Shown here piece by piece: positions 1 to 8,391 of a DNA stretch of 62,845 nucleotides. The notes beneath the pieces are model-generated. The model worked only from the letters and a program-made list of their open reading frames with translations. It was not told the origin of the DNA and did no database searches. Position 1 is the first letter of the stretch, and each line of letters starts with the position of its first letter. This DNA is from Desulfatibacillum alkenivorans DSM 16219 (GTDB lineage: Bacteria; Desulfobacterota; Desulfobacteria; Desulfobacterales; Desulfatibacillaceae). The DNA lies in assembly GCF_900142135.1 (NCBI RefSeq), contig NZ_FQZU01000037.1, positions 1 to 62,845 of the forward strand, in the 5' to 3' direction. The position numbers and the translations under genes are program-made.

Positions 1-306
1 CCACGGGATTTCCTTGGTCGCCCGGCCGTGCATGGCGACGTGCGGCAGACTGGCATGGACGACCACCAGCACCTTGGTCTTGCCGGACGAAAGGATGAGG
101 CAGCAAACGTCGTCGTGGGTGCATTCCTTGATGATTTCCTCGCTATACGGCACGTCATCCCAGTATGCCGGGATTCCCGCCTTGTCTAAGGAATAGATTT
201 TGGGGAAGACCTGATCCGTGTCAAACCAGTATGTTTTAACGCCGTCGTTTGTGATGTTCGCCCAGCCGTTGGTCAGGGCCTCGCTCTGAAAAATCCTTTC
301 AGTCAT
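1..306 (-). CDS. Partial unknown protein, co-transcribed with MoxR-like ATPase (left copy)
   Basis: An open frame of 102 codons starts at the ATG at 306 and runs off the window. Its start overlaps the stop codon of the MoxR-like gene (ATGA), which implies translational coupling. A good Shine-Dalgarno (AAAGGAG) lies inside the end of the upstream gene. I do not recognise the protein: it is soluble-looking, with no signal peptide or transmembrane segment in the visible part. MoxR ATPases are often encoded beside partner proteins such as von Willebrand A-domain proteins, but nothing here shows such a domain. The DNA is identical to the right-hand copy at 62540-62845. Confidence 0.75.
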   Translation of the reverse strand, partial: MTERIFQSEALTNGWANITNDGVKTYWFDTDQVFPKIYSLDKAGIPAYWDDVPYSEEIIKECTHDDVCCLILSSGKTKVLVVVHASLPHVAMHGRATKEIPW

Positions 307-1505
307 GACACTTCTCCTTTCAGATTTTCGATGATGTTGTGGATTCGTCCCGGGATTTCCAGGACAGGGGTGCCTTCTTCAATGAGGGTCAATGTGGCGA
401 AACGGGCTGCCGCCTTTTCCATCAGGGTCCGCGACAGGTCATGCTCGATCACCCCCTTTCCTTGGAGTATGGGTAAGCGCCTCAGCACATCGCGCAGCAA
501 TTGCGGTTGCCGTTCTGATTCAATGGACCGGTCCACCGCCCCGGCCCAGGCAAGAACGTCTGATGGTTCGATTTCGATAAGTTCGGGGAGATTGCGGGCC
601 ATGGTCATGGGGTCGGCCAATTGGAAACCGGTCACGATGGTGCGGATGGTGCCACGGACCACCGAGGCGTCCACCCTTGTTCGGGCAATGCCGTTGATTT
701 CAGGGATGACCGCGCCGATGTATGACGCTATGGAATCAGGATTGGTGAACACATCCAGACCCGACGCCCATTGAAGGGCCAAGCCGGACGTGACCAGACT
801 CACCATCATCTTGAGTTGTCTCGCGTTAAAGACGATGCCCGAATTGCCCAAGTCACTCATGATCTTCTTGCACAACGAGGTAATGCGCATGGCCTCGATG
901 CCACTCGGTTCAAACGCCGAGGCTCGGGCCAGCATGCCACGCAGATCATGTCCACCACGACCGATGCCATTGCCCGAAAGGATGTGTTCGATCTGAATTT
1001 CATCCATGGCCGAGACGTTCGGCACCTGCACGCACACAAATCGGGACGCTAACGCGAGGTCCATGTACCCGGTGTTATAGGTCTCGGGCGGGTTCACGGC
1101 GCTGAAGACCATCTTCAAATTGGTGGGCATGCCAAGGAGGGTCCGTTTCCGGACAAGCTCGTGAAGTTTTGACTGGATGAAGGGATTGGCACGGTTGATT
1201 TCGTCAAGGAGCACGGCGTCCGCGTTCCAGATGGACAATGGCGTCGGCACGAATTGAAGCGCACCCTTGGCCAGGGTCTTGGGATTGACGAAGCCAACCA
1301 GGTCGTCAAAGTTCAGGGTCGGCACCTCATAGGCCCGGAACTCGATGTCCTGGCCGAGCAAGGCCCGTGCGATGCGCTCCGCGCCCTCGGTCTTGTTCCC
1401 CCCGATGTCTCCCACGAACAGCACCGACAGGTCCGAAGCCAGGGCCGCCAACACCACCGGCTCGATAGCCTGCCACCCATGTATCCCCATCTGATCAAAC
1501 AGCAT
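303..1505 (-). CDS. MoxR-like AAA+ ATPase (left copy)
   Basis: This is a 400-aa MoxR/RavA-type AAA+ ATPase, a family that usually acts as a chaperone-like remodeller of a partner protein. A Walker A loop (GDIGGNKT) lies near residue 30 and the MoxR-typical Walker B (LLDEINRA) near residue 100. It is followed by a sensor 1-like FSAVNPPE segment and an arginine-containing ASRF motif. The start chosen is the ATG at 1505, six bases after a GGGAG ribosome site. A GTG at 1526 and an adjacent ATG at 1511 are alternatives. A mirror-image paralogue lies at 61341-62543; the C-terminal 70 or so residues are identical and the centre is diverged. The substrate is unknown. Its placement at the edge of a defence island suggests a defence role, but this is inference. 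Confidence 0.85.
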   Translation of the reverse strand: MLFDQMGIHGWQAIEPVVLAALASDLSVLFVGDIGGNKTEGAERIARALLGQDIEFRAYEVPTLNFDDLVGFVNPKTLAKGALQFVPTPLSIWNADAVLLDEINRANPFIQSKLHELVRKRTLLGMPTNLKMVFSAVNPPETYNTGYMDLALASRFVCVQVPNVSAMDEIQIEHILSGNGIGRGGHDLRGMLARASAFEPSGIEAMRITSLCKKIMSDLGNSGIVFNARQLKMMVSLVTSGLALQWASGLDVFTNPDSIASYIGAVIPEINGIARTRVDASVVRGTIRTIVTGFQLADPMTMARNLPELIEIEPSDVLAWAGAVDRSIESERQPQLLRDVLRRLPILQGKGVIEHDLSRTLMEKAAARFATLTLIEEGTPVLEIPGRIHNIIENLKGEVS

Positions 1506-1532
1506 GTTCATTCTCCCGATTTTCACTGGGCC

Positions 1533-1574
1533 AAAAAACGACACAAGGGAAAGCCGGATTCCCGACCTTCCCTT
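1533..1574 (-). terminator. Terminator-like leader hairpin upstream of left MoxR gene
   Basis: Reading leftward, arms AAGGGAA (1574-1568) and TTCCCTT (1551-1545) enclose a nested CGG/CCG stem and are followed by a run of six T (1538-1533). It lies between the promoter and the start codon, so it could act as an attenuator. The same element is kept in the other repeat arm. Confidence 0.5.
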
Positions 1575-1599
1575 GCGGATTCTTCAACTATTTCAAATA

Positions 1600-1629
1600 A
1601 TTATATCACAACTGGGGGTGAAATGTCAA
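1600..1629 (-). promoter_or_regulatory. Sigma-70 promoter of left MoxR operon
   Basis: On the minus strand TTGACA (1629-1624) and TATAAT (1605-1600) are separated by 18 bp. Both hexamers match the consensus exactly. The element is conserved in the right-hand arm, while the sequence just upstream is not, so it marks the inner edge of the repeat. Confidence 0.8.
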
Positions 1630-1749
1630 GTGTTATTATGAGGATAACTCATTGATATTAATCAACTTTGGGTTCGAATGCGGAATGATCAGACAGGAAA
1701 GTGACCGCTGCTACTCGTATGAGCACCATTGAAGGCGTTATGGACTACT

Positions 1750-3078
1750 CTACCCTTGGGCCGATTTGTTTAATTCATCAACAATTTCAGTAATCCATTC
1801 TGATTCCTCACCGCGCTGTTCACGCGCCCTTCGTATCAACTCAAGATTGTTGGCTGTTGTTTTAGGCTCCCAAATTTCACGTATCACGGTAAGGGCTTTT
1901 GAAAGCGCATCATCGGCTTGGCCCCGGTCACCTACTAAGACATTAATCTCCAGCAGAGATGCAAAATCCCAATAATCTGGACGCATTGAATCAAGTCTTC
2001 TTTCAACAGCATATCTTACAACCGGAAGCAGTTTCTCTTGACGAGGATCGACGGGATTGGATAACTCCATAAGAGTTACTGCGTTTATACCAGGATAGGC
2101 ATCTCTCCAGTCAGCTTCAAAACCTTTTAAATAGCAATCAACCGCCTTCTTCAGATACCCAATTGCAATCTTGGAACGGTCAGTTTTGATATGCTTTTTC
2201 CAAAGGTCCTTATAAACTCTTCCCAGAATACCATTTGTTTCACTACTGGGACCATGCTTATCAATTACGTTCAGAAGGATTCTTTCTGCATCGGAATGCT
2301 TTCCCATGCGATTAAGTGCAAAGCCTAATTGCTCCTGCACCAATATTGAATCAGTAAGCATAGGGGGCATTTTGGCTGCCAAATCCACCATAGCCTCCCA
2401 ATCCTCAACAGACCTATAAGACAAATACAAATCGACAATGATAGCAGGATCAATATCAGCAATACTTGCCAATTCTTGTTCGATTGTCTTTATCGCTTCC
2501 GCGCCTTGTGCACGTGCTTTACGAAGCTTCTCTTTGATTTCATGAGAGTATTCAATGACATCTCTAAAAGTATCCGTTTTCAGTCTGGCGATATTGGGGC
2601 GCGGCATGCCTGTGACTAGTTGAAAGACAGGGCTGTCGTCAACTGGTGTTCTACATTCTTCAAGACGCTTAGCCAACGATGCCCGATCATCTTTGCTTTT
2701 GGAAGGGATACCATTTGAATCAAGTTCGTATGGTAGTGCCCTCAGAGGAGCGACATCAAATGGAAGCCGTAAGCCTTGTGCGAAAACAAGAGTTGTACTA
2801 TGAGGTCGGATGCCATGACGGACACCTAGTTCATAAAAGACATTTGCATTAGCAGTTGTGAGATCAGCCACTGCATATTCACACAGCATCAAGCGTTCGA
2901 ACATGGGTTTGTGGATAATACCGCCGAAAATTTCTTCGTCTGCTCGAATCGGATTCAAACCCGCATCATCAATAGCAGGGCGTAAAATCTCATCATAGAC
3001 TTTATCAAAGTCCACCTCAAAACCGCTTTGGTCAGTTTTCCTGCCAAAAGGCATCAGGACAAAGCAATATGGTTTCAT
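1750..3078 (-). CDS. TIR-like / TPR protein with DUF4071 (TRAFs-binding) architecture
   Basis: This 442-aa protein starts at the ATG at 3078, after an AAAGG ribosome site; the upstream TTG at 3114 is less likely. Residues 1-120 hold the conserved block CFVLMPFG, RADEE, GGIIHKPMFERL, ADLT and NVFYELGVRH. This is typical of proteins annotated as DUF4071/TRAFs-binding, with a nucleoside-deoxyribosyltransferase or TIR-like fold. The glutamate in FYELG is the likely active-site residue. The remainder is alpha-helical and looks like tetratricopeptide repeats. It is the third gene of an operon with the XRE regulator and TIR protein (51-bp gap). I infer a NAD- or nucleotide-linked signalling or effector role, paired with the TIR protein. 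Confidence 0.7.
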   Translation of the reverse strand: MKPYCFVLMPFGRKTDQSGFEVDFDKVYDEILRPAIDDAGLNPIRADEEIFGGIIHKPMFERLMLCEYAVADLTTANANVFYELGVRHGIRPHSTTLVFAQGLRLPFDVAPLRALPYELDSNGIPSKSKDDRASLAKRLEECRTPVDDSPVFQLVTGMPRPNIARLKTDTFRDVIEYSHEIKEKLRKARAQGAEAIKTIEQELASIADIDPAIIVDLYLSYRSVEDWEAMVDLAAKMPPMLTDSILVQEQLGFALNRMGKHSDAERILLNVIDKHGPSSETNGILGRVYKDLWKKHIKTDRSKIAIGYLKKAVDCYLKGFEADWRDAYPGINAVTLMELSNPVDPRQEKLLPVVRYAVERRLDSMRPDYWDFASLLEINVLVGDRGQADDALSKALTVIREIWEPKTTANNLELIRRAREQRGEESEWITEIVDELNKSAQG

Positions 3079-3129
3079 CTTCAAATCCTTTCTCAATATT
3101 TGCGTTGAGTCCAAGACGCCAGATTGGGT

Positions 3130-3522
3130 TCATCTATTTGCCAAATCTTGAAGGCGGTCTTCACTCCAAGGGTAAAGATAAATCCCCTCGTCAGTTAAAA
3201 TCTGCGGCTTAGTTCCATTTGTACCCTTCAGGCGGATGGCATATACGGGCTTGCCCTTTTCAAGGGTCATTTTTACTTCCTCCCGAACCCATCTACTTCG
3301 ATAGGTTTTTTCTCCCACAAAAACAATCGTACGCGAAGTCCCATTCATGGCTTTCGAAATGGCCTGACGTATCACCGCTGTATCCTCCGTGTTCCATCTC
3401 TTCAGAAGATCCTTTACACGGAAATTTAGAGTAGAGTAGTTCGGATTAACCGCCCGACCCTTGATAGTGAGAACAACTTCACGATCAGCTTCCGTAAAAC
3501 TGAAAAAGACTACATTTGGCAT
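3130..3522 (-). CDS. Small TIR-domain protein (ThsB-like, DUF1863 type)
   Basis: This 130-aa protein consists almost entirely of one TIR-like domain. It has an N-terminal VVFFSF strand, a TIVFVGEKTYRSRWVREEV segment around residues 67-85 (the usual position of the TIR catalytic glutamate, after SxW) and a GKPVYAIRL strand. Thoeris ThsB proteins have this layout and make NAD-derived signals. The start is supported by an AGGAGG site six bases upstream. There is no ThsA (SIR2/SLOG) partner here. The neighbours are instead an XRE regulator and a DUF4071-type protein, so this is not a standard Thoeris locus. The catalytic assignment is inference. Confidence 0.75.
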   Translation of the reverse strand: MPNVVFFSFTEADREVVLTIKGRAVNPNYSTLNFRVKDLLKRWNTEDTAVIRQAISKAMNGTSRTIVFVGEKTYRSRWVREEVKMTLEKGKPVYAIRLKGTNGTKPQILTDEGIYLYPWSEDRLQDLANR

Positions 3523-3587
3523 TGTGTCCTCCTTTGAAAAAGTTTCTAAGGTTGATCAGGATTCAAAATACTGATCGGGCCTTCGCA

Positions 3588-3959
3588 TCACGGTTTATTT
3601 CTCTTGGGTTTCGGTTGATCAGTTTTCATCCCCTTCGCCAAATCAAGCAACCGTTCAATCTCTTCACCCGAAAAATCATTGGCCTTTAGAAACCGGACGA
3701 GGTTAGTCACCTCGGGTTGTTCGTTCAGGTAGCCGGACACCTCGGGATCGGTGGAGGATGACAGGCGGAACAGAACATCCGGGTCGGCGGCCAGTTCCTT
3801 GGCCAGGGCCTTGATCACCTCGGGCCGGGGCGGACGTTCCTTGCCGCGCTCGATGCGGCTGAGGTAGGCCGGAGAAATCCCGACCCTGCCGGCGGTTTCC
3901 CGCAAGCCAAGGTCCTGGGCCGTCCTCAATTCTCGTAAAGTTTCACCGAAGCTCTTCAT
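3588..3959 (-). CDS. XRE-family transcriptional regulator
   Basis: This 123-aa protein has an N-terminal Cro/C1-type helix-turn-helix (residues 5-60). ETAGRVGISPAYLSRIERG is the turn and recognition helix. A helical C-terminal region with a basic tail follows. The start at 3959 is preferred over the ATG at 3977, whose ribosome site is too close. It is the first gene of the leftward operon with the TIR and DUF4071-type genes and is divergent from mad1. A perfect palindrome lies 24 bp upstream of its start and is a likely autoregulatory operator. It may control both the TIR operon and MADS. Confidence 0.85.
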   Translation of the reverse strand: MKSFGETLRELRTAQDLGLRETAGRVGISPAYLSRIERGKERPPRPEVIKALAKELAADPDVLFRLSSSTDPEVSGYLNEQPEVTNLVRFLKANDFSGEEIERLLDLAKGMKTDQPKPKRNKP

Positions 3960-3982
3960 AACGATTCCAATATACATCCTTG

Positions 3983-4004
3983 TTTAGTGTTACGCAACAC
4001 TAAA
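3983..4004. promoter_or_regulatory. Palindromic operator between XRE regulator and mad1
   Basis: The arms TTTAGTGTT and AACACTAAA are perfect 9-bp inverted repeats around a 4-bp centre (ACGC). The site lies in the 160-bp divergent gap, just upstream of the XRE gene, and has the size expected for a Cro/C1-type dimer site. Confidence 0.65.
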
Positions 4005-4119
4005 ATTGCCTTGCCAACCTTTTCCAAAATTTGGTAAGACGTGCCAGTTTACACCATCCAATGAAAATCGCACGACAATGCCAGGCCGCCGGGCACACCG
4101 GGTCACCATGGAGGAATGA

Positions 4120-4344
4120 ATGAGTGGCGACGAGATAATGACCATCAAAGATGTTGCCAACCATCTGAAAGTAGGACAAAAAACCGTGTACACCATGGCC
4201 CAGGAAAGGGGGTTGCCCGGCTTCAAGGTGCGCGGGCAATGGCGGTTTTCGCGCGATGACCTGAACCAATGGATCAAGCGTCAAAAGCAGATCGCCCAAA
4301 CGGCCGGCGACCCGGCTAATGGAAGGAGACTCCGCTCCCTGTAA
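4120..4344 (+). CDS. mad1: MADS helix-turn-helix protein MAD1
   Basis: This 74-aa protein has an excisionase/MerR-type HTH. MTIKDVANHLKVGQKTVYTM is the HTH core, followed by the GFKVRGQWRFSRDDLNQW wing that typifies the HTH_17 family. The GAGG site at 4111-4114 sets the start. It leads a tightly packed rightward operon of eight genes whose order (HTH, two methylases, metallopeptidase, HsdS, kinase, unknown, ATPase) matches the methylation-associated defence system. It probably regulates the operon. The same HTH type heads the BREX operon at the other end of the window. Confidence 0.8.
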   Translation: MSGDEIMTIKDVANHLKVGQKTVYTMAQERGLPGFKVRGQWRFSRDDLNQWIKRQKQIAQTAGDPANGRRLRSL

Positions 4345-4357
4345 GGGGTAGAAACAC

Positions 4358-6361
4358 ATGGCCAAGAAATCGGACGACAAAAAAGAGAAAACCATCGGGG
4401 CCGGATACCTTCCCGATTACATCACAGGGAAGAAGATCAAGGAGACCAAGAAGGAACTGGTCCGCCAGCGGATCGTTCGCGCCCTGATTCATGAATATGG
4501 CATTTCACCCGAAGACATGGAGCGGGACTTTCCGGTCAAGGGCCGCAAAAAAGCGGACGTGGCCATTTTCCACCATGAAGGCCCCCATGATTTGGAGAAC
4601 CTGAGCCGCCTGGTGATTTGCCGGCCTGAACCCAAGGTGGGCCGCAATGCCGTGCGCATCCGTGATTTTGATCAAGCCGAGGCGGACCTTGAAGACCTCG
4701 AAGAACTCATGCGGGAGATCGAGTCCTGCCAGTATGGATTGTGGACCAACGGCCTTGAGTTCTTCTTCCTGGAAAAAGACCAAACCAGCCGGTTCGAGGT
4801 CCTGTGCAATCCCATCGGTGACTGGCCCATGGCGGAAGAGTCCATGGGCACCAAGGACGTTTTGTCCGACGCCCGGACCAGGGTGGCGGACAATGAAATG
4901 CTCAAGATCACCTTTCGCCGGTGCCACAATTTCATCCACGGCAACGAGGGCATGCCCAAGGACGCGGCGTTCTGGCAATTTCTGTACCTGATCTTCTGTA
5001 AGATGCACGACGAAAATTTGCGGACTACGCAGCGCCAAGCCTGGAAACCCCGTTTCTGGGCCGGTCCCAAGGAACAGTTCGACGATGCGGGGCGCAAACA
5101 AATCCGGGCCAGGGTCGAAGCCCTGTTTTCGGAAGTGAAGGACCGCTACTCCAACATCTTTCGGGGGAACGAGGACATCAGCCTGTCGGATCGGGCCTTG
5201 GCCTTCATCGTTTCGGAATTGTCCAAATACGATTTCACCCGCACCGACGTGGACGCAAAGGGCGTGGCCTATCAGGAAATCGTGGGCACCAATCTGCGCG
5301 GGGACCGTGGCCAGTATTTCACTCCCCGGGGCGTGGTCCAGCTCATGGTGCAAATGCTCGACCCAAGGGAAGACCAGACCGTTTTGGACCCGGCATGCGG
5401 AACCGGCGGATTCCTGGTGGCCACCCTCGGTCACATCATGGAAAAATTCCGGAAGCAGAAGAAACTGGAACGCGGCCTGGAGGACACGAGTGAGTTTCTG
5501 GACCTGCATGAACGGCTGCGCGACTACGCCAGCGCCATGGTGTTCGGCGCGGACTTTGACCCCTTCCTGATCCGGGCCTCCCAAATGAACATGGTCATGG
5601 CGGGCGATGGTCGCGGGCATCTGTACCATATCAATTCCCTGGAATTTCCCGGAGGCTACCTGCCGAATCTGGAAGAAGCCAAGAGCGACATCCCGCTCGG
5701 GTCCATGGATATTGTGATGACCAATCCTCCGTTCGGGTCGGACATCCCCATCACGGACAAAAACATTCTTCAGCATTACGAACTGGCCCACAATTGGGAG
5801 CCTGACGGCGAGGGCGGTTTCCGCAACACCGGCGTTCTCAAAAACAGCGTGGCGCCTGAAATCCTGTTCGTGGAGCGATGCCTCAAATGGATCAAACCTG
5901 GAACCGGCCGCATGGGGATCGTCCTGCCCGATGGAATCCTCGGCAATCCGGCAGCCCAGTATATTCGCTGGTGGATCATGCGGGAGGCCCAGGTGCTTGC
6001 CAGCGTTGACCTTCCGGTGGAAGCCTTCATCGCCGAGGCCAACGTGAACATCCTGACCAGCCTTCTTTTTCTCCGCAGGAAAAGCGAGAAGGAAAAACAG
6101 GTGGAGGCCCTGAACGGACAGGAGGAATATCCGGTCTTCATGGCCGTGGCCGACAAGGTGGGGTTCGACCGCAGGGGTAACAAATTATACAAACGCACGC
6201 CCGATGGCGAAGAGATCATGGAGCCCGTGGAAAAAACCGAACGCTTGCGCATCGGCGGGCGGATCGTGGAACGCAGGCTGGTCCGCAATGAGAAGATAGC
6301 CGACAATGACCTTCCGATAATAGCCCAAAGGTATCATGAGTTTCTAAAGGAGCATGATTGA
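4358..6361 (+). CDS. mad2: MADS DNA N6-methyltransferase MAD2 (HsdM-like)
   Basis: This 667-aa protein is a type I-like HsdM adenine methyltransferase. S-adenosylmethionine motif I (DPACGTGGFL) is near residue 343 and catalytic motif IV (NPPF, in MTNPPFGSD) near residue 455. The N-terminal 170 residues resemble the type I restriction enzyme R-protein N-terminal fold (PxKGRKKADVAIF) and are shared with MAD3. An AAGGGG site precedes the start. The stop overlaps the mad3 start. In MADS this enzyme is expected to methylate host DNA, guided by the specificity subunit MAD5, so that self is marked. Confidence 0.85.
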   Translation: MAKKSDDKKEKTIGAGYLPDYITGKKIKETKKELVRQRIVRALIHEYGISPEDMERDFPVKGRKKADVAIFHHEGPHDLENLSRLVICRPEPKVGRNAVRIRDFDQAEADLEDLEELMREIESCQYGLWTNGLEFFFLEKDQTSRFEVLCNPIGDWPMAEESMGTKDVLSDARTRVADNEMLKITFRRCHNFIHGNEGMPKDAAFWQFLYLIFCKMHDENLRTTQRQAWKPRFWAGPKEQFDDAGRKQIRARVEALFSEVKDRYSNIFRGNEDISLSDRALAFIVSELSKYDFTRTDVDAKGVAYQEIVGTNLRGDRGQYFTPRGVVQLMVQMLDPREDQTVLDPACGTGGFLVATLGHIMEKFRKQKKLERGLEDTSEFLDLHERLRDYASAMVFGADFDPFLIRASQMNMVMAGDGRGHLYHINSLEFPGGYLPNLEEAKSDIPLGSMDIVMTNPPFGSDIPITDKNILQHYELAHNWEPDGEGGFRNTGVLKNSVAPEILFVERCLKWIKPGTGRMGIVLPDGILGNPAAQYIRWWIMREAQVLASVDLPVEAFIAEANVNILTSLLFLRRKSEKEKQVEALNGQEEYPVFMAVADKVGFDRRGNKLYKRTPDGEEIMEPVEKTERLRIGGRIVERRLVRNEKIADNDLPIIAQRYHEFLKEHD

Positions 6362-8391
6362 TGAGCGATGATGCGGAATTGGATGTTGAAGTGGAAGAGG
6401 AAACCGGGGACGGGGGCGAGCCGGAGAATTTCTTTATCGACATCCTGACCGGCGAAAAACAAAAGGTCTCTCCGAAAAAGCTCCTCATCCAAAAGGTTCT
6501 CCGTCAACTCATCGAAAGCTACGGCTTCGACCGTGACGACCTGGAAGTGAATTACAATCCCAGGATCGCGGGCCATGGCCGAAAGCAACCGGACATTGCC
6601 ATCTTCCGCCCCAAGACCGACCACGCCAACGACAATCTACAGCGGGTCATCCTTTGCAAGACTCAGAAGAAGCGCGACAAGCTGCGCTCCGTTGCCGAGG
6701 CCGAGGCTGACCTCCTACCCCTGAAGGAACTCATGGAGATTTTGCCCAATGTCACCCTTGGCATGTGGACCAATGGGCAGGAGGAGTTTTTCTTTCAGGT
6801 GGAGCGCACCCGGTTCGAGGTTCGCGCCAAACCCTTGGGCGTGTGGCCGGTGCCCGGTGAACCCACCAGCGACGTGGACCATACGGGCGGCGTCATCCAG
6901 ATCGGCGCGGACGTGGAGGATTTGGAGGAAGCCCTTTGCCGTTGCCATCGCTACCTGAACCGCAACCTGGGCCTGGACCACAAGGATGCCTTCAAACAGC
7001 TATCCGTTCTGATGCTGTCCAAAATATTCGACGAAACCCAGGCCCCGGCTGACCAGAAATTTTGGATTCGGGGTGAAGAACCTTTTGAGGAGGACGGCCA
7101 GCAGACCATTCAGCGCCGCATCAAGGAGTGCATTCGGGATGCCAAGGATTGGCAACCGGGCCTTTTGGCGCGGGGTTGGGACCTCAACCTGGAGCCTCAT
7201 GAAACCGCGCGGGTGGTGATGGAACTGGCGCGGTATTCCCTGAGCAAGACGTTGCCACGATACAGGACCGGGGCCTTTCGCGCCATCGCAAGAAACGTGA
7301 TGGACGGAAGAGAAGGACGATACCCCACGCCACTCAACGTCGCCGAACTGGCCATTCACATGCTGGACCCCAAACCGGACGAGCGGATTCTGGATTGTTC
7401 GTGTGGCACGGGCACATTCCTTGCCATGGCCGCTGCCCACATCTTCCGCAAACACTTGGCCTCCATGGGCGTCACCCCGGAGGAAGCCAGCTCCGATCAA
7501 ATCTTGCAGGCTCAGGAAAGAACAGCCGCCTGGGCTGGTCAATACGCCATGGGTTGCGACATCGACCCCTTTCTGGTGGTCACCGCCCGCATGAACATGC
7601 TTTTCACCACCGGACACCCGGGCCGGATTTTTCGTCTGGATGCGCGCACCTTTCCCCTCGGAGATTTGGATGGGGTGGAGGCGGGCTCACGCGCCATGCC
7701 CCTCGGGTCCATGGACCTGGTGTTGCTCAACCCCTGGTTTTCCACCCAGGATACGGTGAGCGACCCCTCCATCCTGGAGCATTACGATCTTGGCAAGGTG
7801 TGGCGGCGAAACGACGAAGGCTATTTCGTCAATACGGGCGCCCTCAACACCGGAGGCATCCCGCCCGAGGTGCTGTTTTTGGAGCGTTCACTGCAATGGG
7901 TCAAGCCCGGCACGGGTCGGGTGGCCATCATTTTGCCGGATGGTTTGCTCGGCAATCCGGGGGATGAATACGTGCGGCATTGGATTTTGCGCCACTGCGA
8001 GGTCCTTGCCAGCGTGGACCTGCCGGTGGAACCCTTCAAGGTGACGGTCAAGGAGTACGGCCTCACCCCGGCCCTGCCCAGCCTGCTGGTCCTGAGGCGA
8101 CGCGGGCAGGAAGAACTGATCCGCACCGAGCATCCCGAATACAAGGTGTTCATGGCCGTGGTGGACCGGGCGGGCGTGGACCCGCGCGGCAACCTTTTGT
8201 TCCAGCGTGCGCCTGATGGGGAGGAACTCGTTTTTGACGAGGAAGTGGTGGAAAAGGTGCGGGTCGGCGGCAACGTGACCATCCGGCGCACAACCCGGCG
8301 CGCCAGGCGGGTGGATGATGAGTTGCCCATCGTGGCGGAAAAATTCCGGGAGTTCCAGGAAACCGGGGAGGTCACGCCGTGGAGCAGATGA
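6361..8391 (+). CDS. mad3: MADS methyltransferase-like MAD3 with altered catalytic motif
   Basis: This 676-aa paralogue of MAD2 has the same layout: an N-terminal AxFRPK-type domain, motif I (DCSCGTGTFL) near residue 344 and a CDIDPF acidic motif. The motif IV position reads NPWF rather than the NPPF/Y of active N6-methylases (near residue 456), so catalysis may be weakened or lost. The start at 6361 overlaps the mad2 stop and has an AAGGAG site; a TTG one codon upstream is less likely. It may form a heteromeric complex with MAD2 and MAD5. The methylase fold is directly visible; the reduced activity is inference. Confidence 0.85.
   Translation: MSDDAELDVEVEEETGDGGEPENFFIDILTGEKQKVSPKKLLIQKVLRQLIESYGFDRDDLEVNYNPRIAGHGRKQPDIAIFRPKTDHANDNLQRVILCKTQKKRDKLRSVAEAEADLLPLKELMEILPNVTLGMWTNGQEEFFFQVERTRFEVRAKPLGVWPVPGEPTSDVDHTGGVIQIGADVEDLEEALCRCHRYLNRNLGLDHKDAFKQLSVLMLSKIFDETQAPADQKFWIRGEEPFEEDGQQTIQRRIKECIRDAKDWQPGLLARGWDLNLEPHETARVVMELARYSLSKTLPRYRTGAFRAIARNVMDGREGRYPTPLNVAELAIHMLDPKPDERILDCSCGTGTFLAMAAAHIFRKHLASMGVTPEEASSDQILQAQERTAAWAGQYAMGCDIDPFLVVTARMNMLFTTGHPGRIFRLDARTFPLGDLDGVEAGSRAMPLGSMDLVLLNPWFSTQDTVSDPSILEHYDLGKVWRRNDEGYFVNTGALNTGGIPPEVLFLERSLQWVKPGTGRVAIILPDGLLGNPGDEYVRHWILRHCEVLASVDLPVEPFKVTVKEYGLTPALPSLLVLRRRGQEELIRTEHPEYKVFMAVVDRAGVDPRGNLLFQRAPDGEELVFDEEVVEKVRVGGNVTIRRTTRRARRVDDELPIVAEKFREFQETGEVTPWSR

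Larger units (their letters stand above)
1..1629. repeat. Left arm of terminal inverted repeat
   Basis: This arm is the inverted copy of 61218-62845. It contains a partial gene, a MoxR-like gene, their leader hairpin and a sigma-70 promoter. The outermost roughly 515 bp read as identical to the other arm. Identity falls to a diverged but easily aligned level through the middle of the MoxR gene, and similarity is lost just upstream of the -35 element. A contig that stops inside a repeat would give the same picture at its edges, so the true length of the repeat is unknown. Confidence 0.9.

Noticed and set aside
14-196. Identical 60-codon frames at both ends of the window
   Set aside because: They are antisense to the partial gene downstream of MoxR and show no independent coding signs.
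1750-3522. Standard Thoeris
   Set aside because: The TIR protein is ThsB-like but no ThsA with SIR2 or SLOG domain is present.
4505-5791. Long antisense frame across mad2, and similar ones across mad3/mad4 and mad5/mad6
   Set aside because: Shadow frames from GC-rich codon bias; low-complexity His/Gly/Val-rich translations with no domains.
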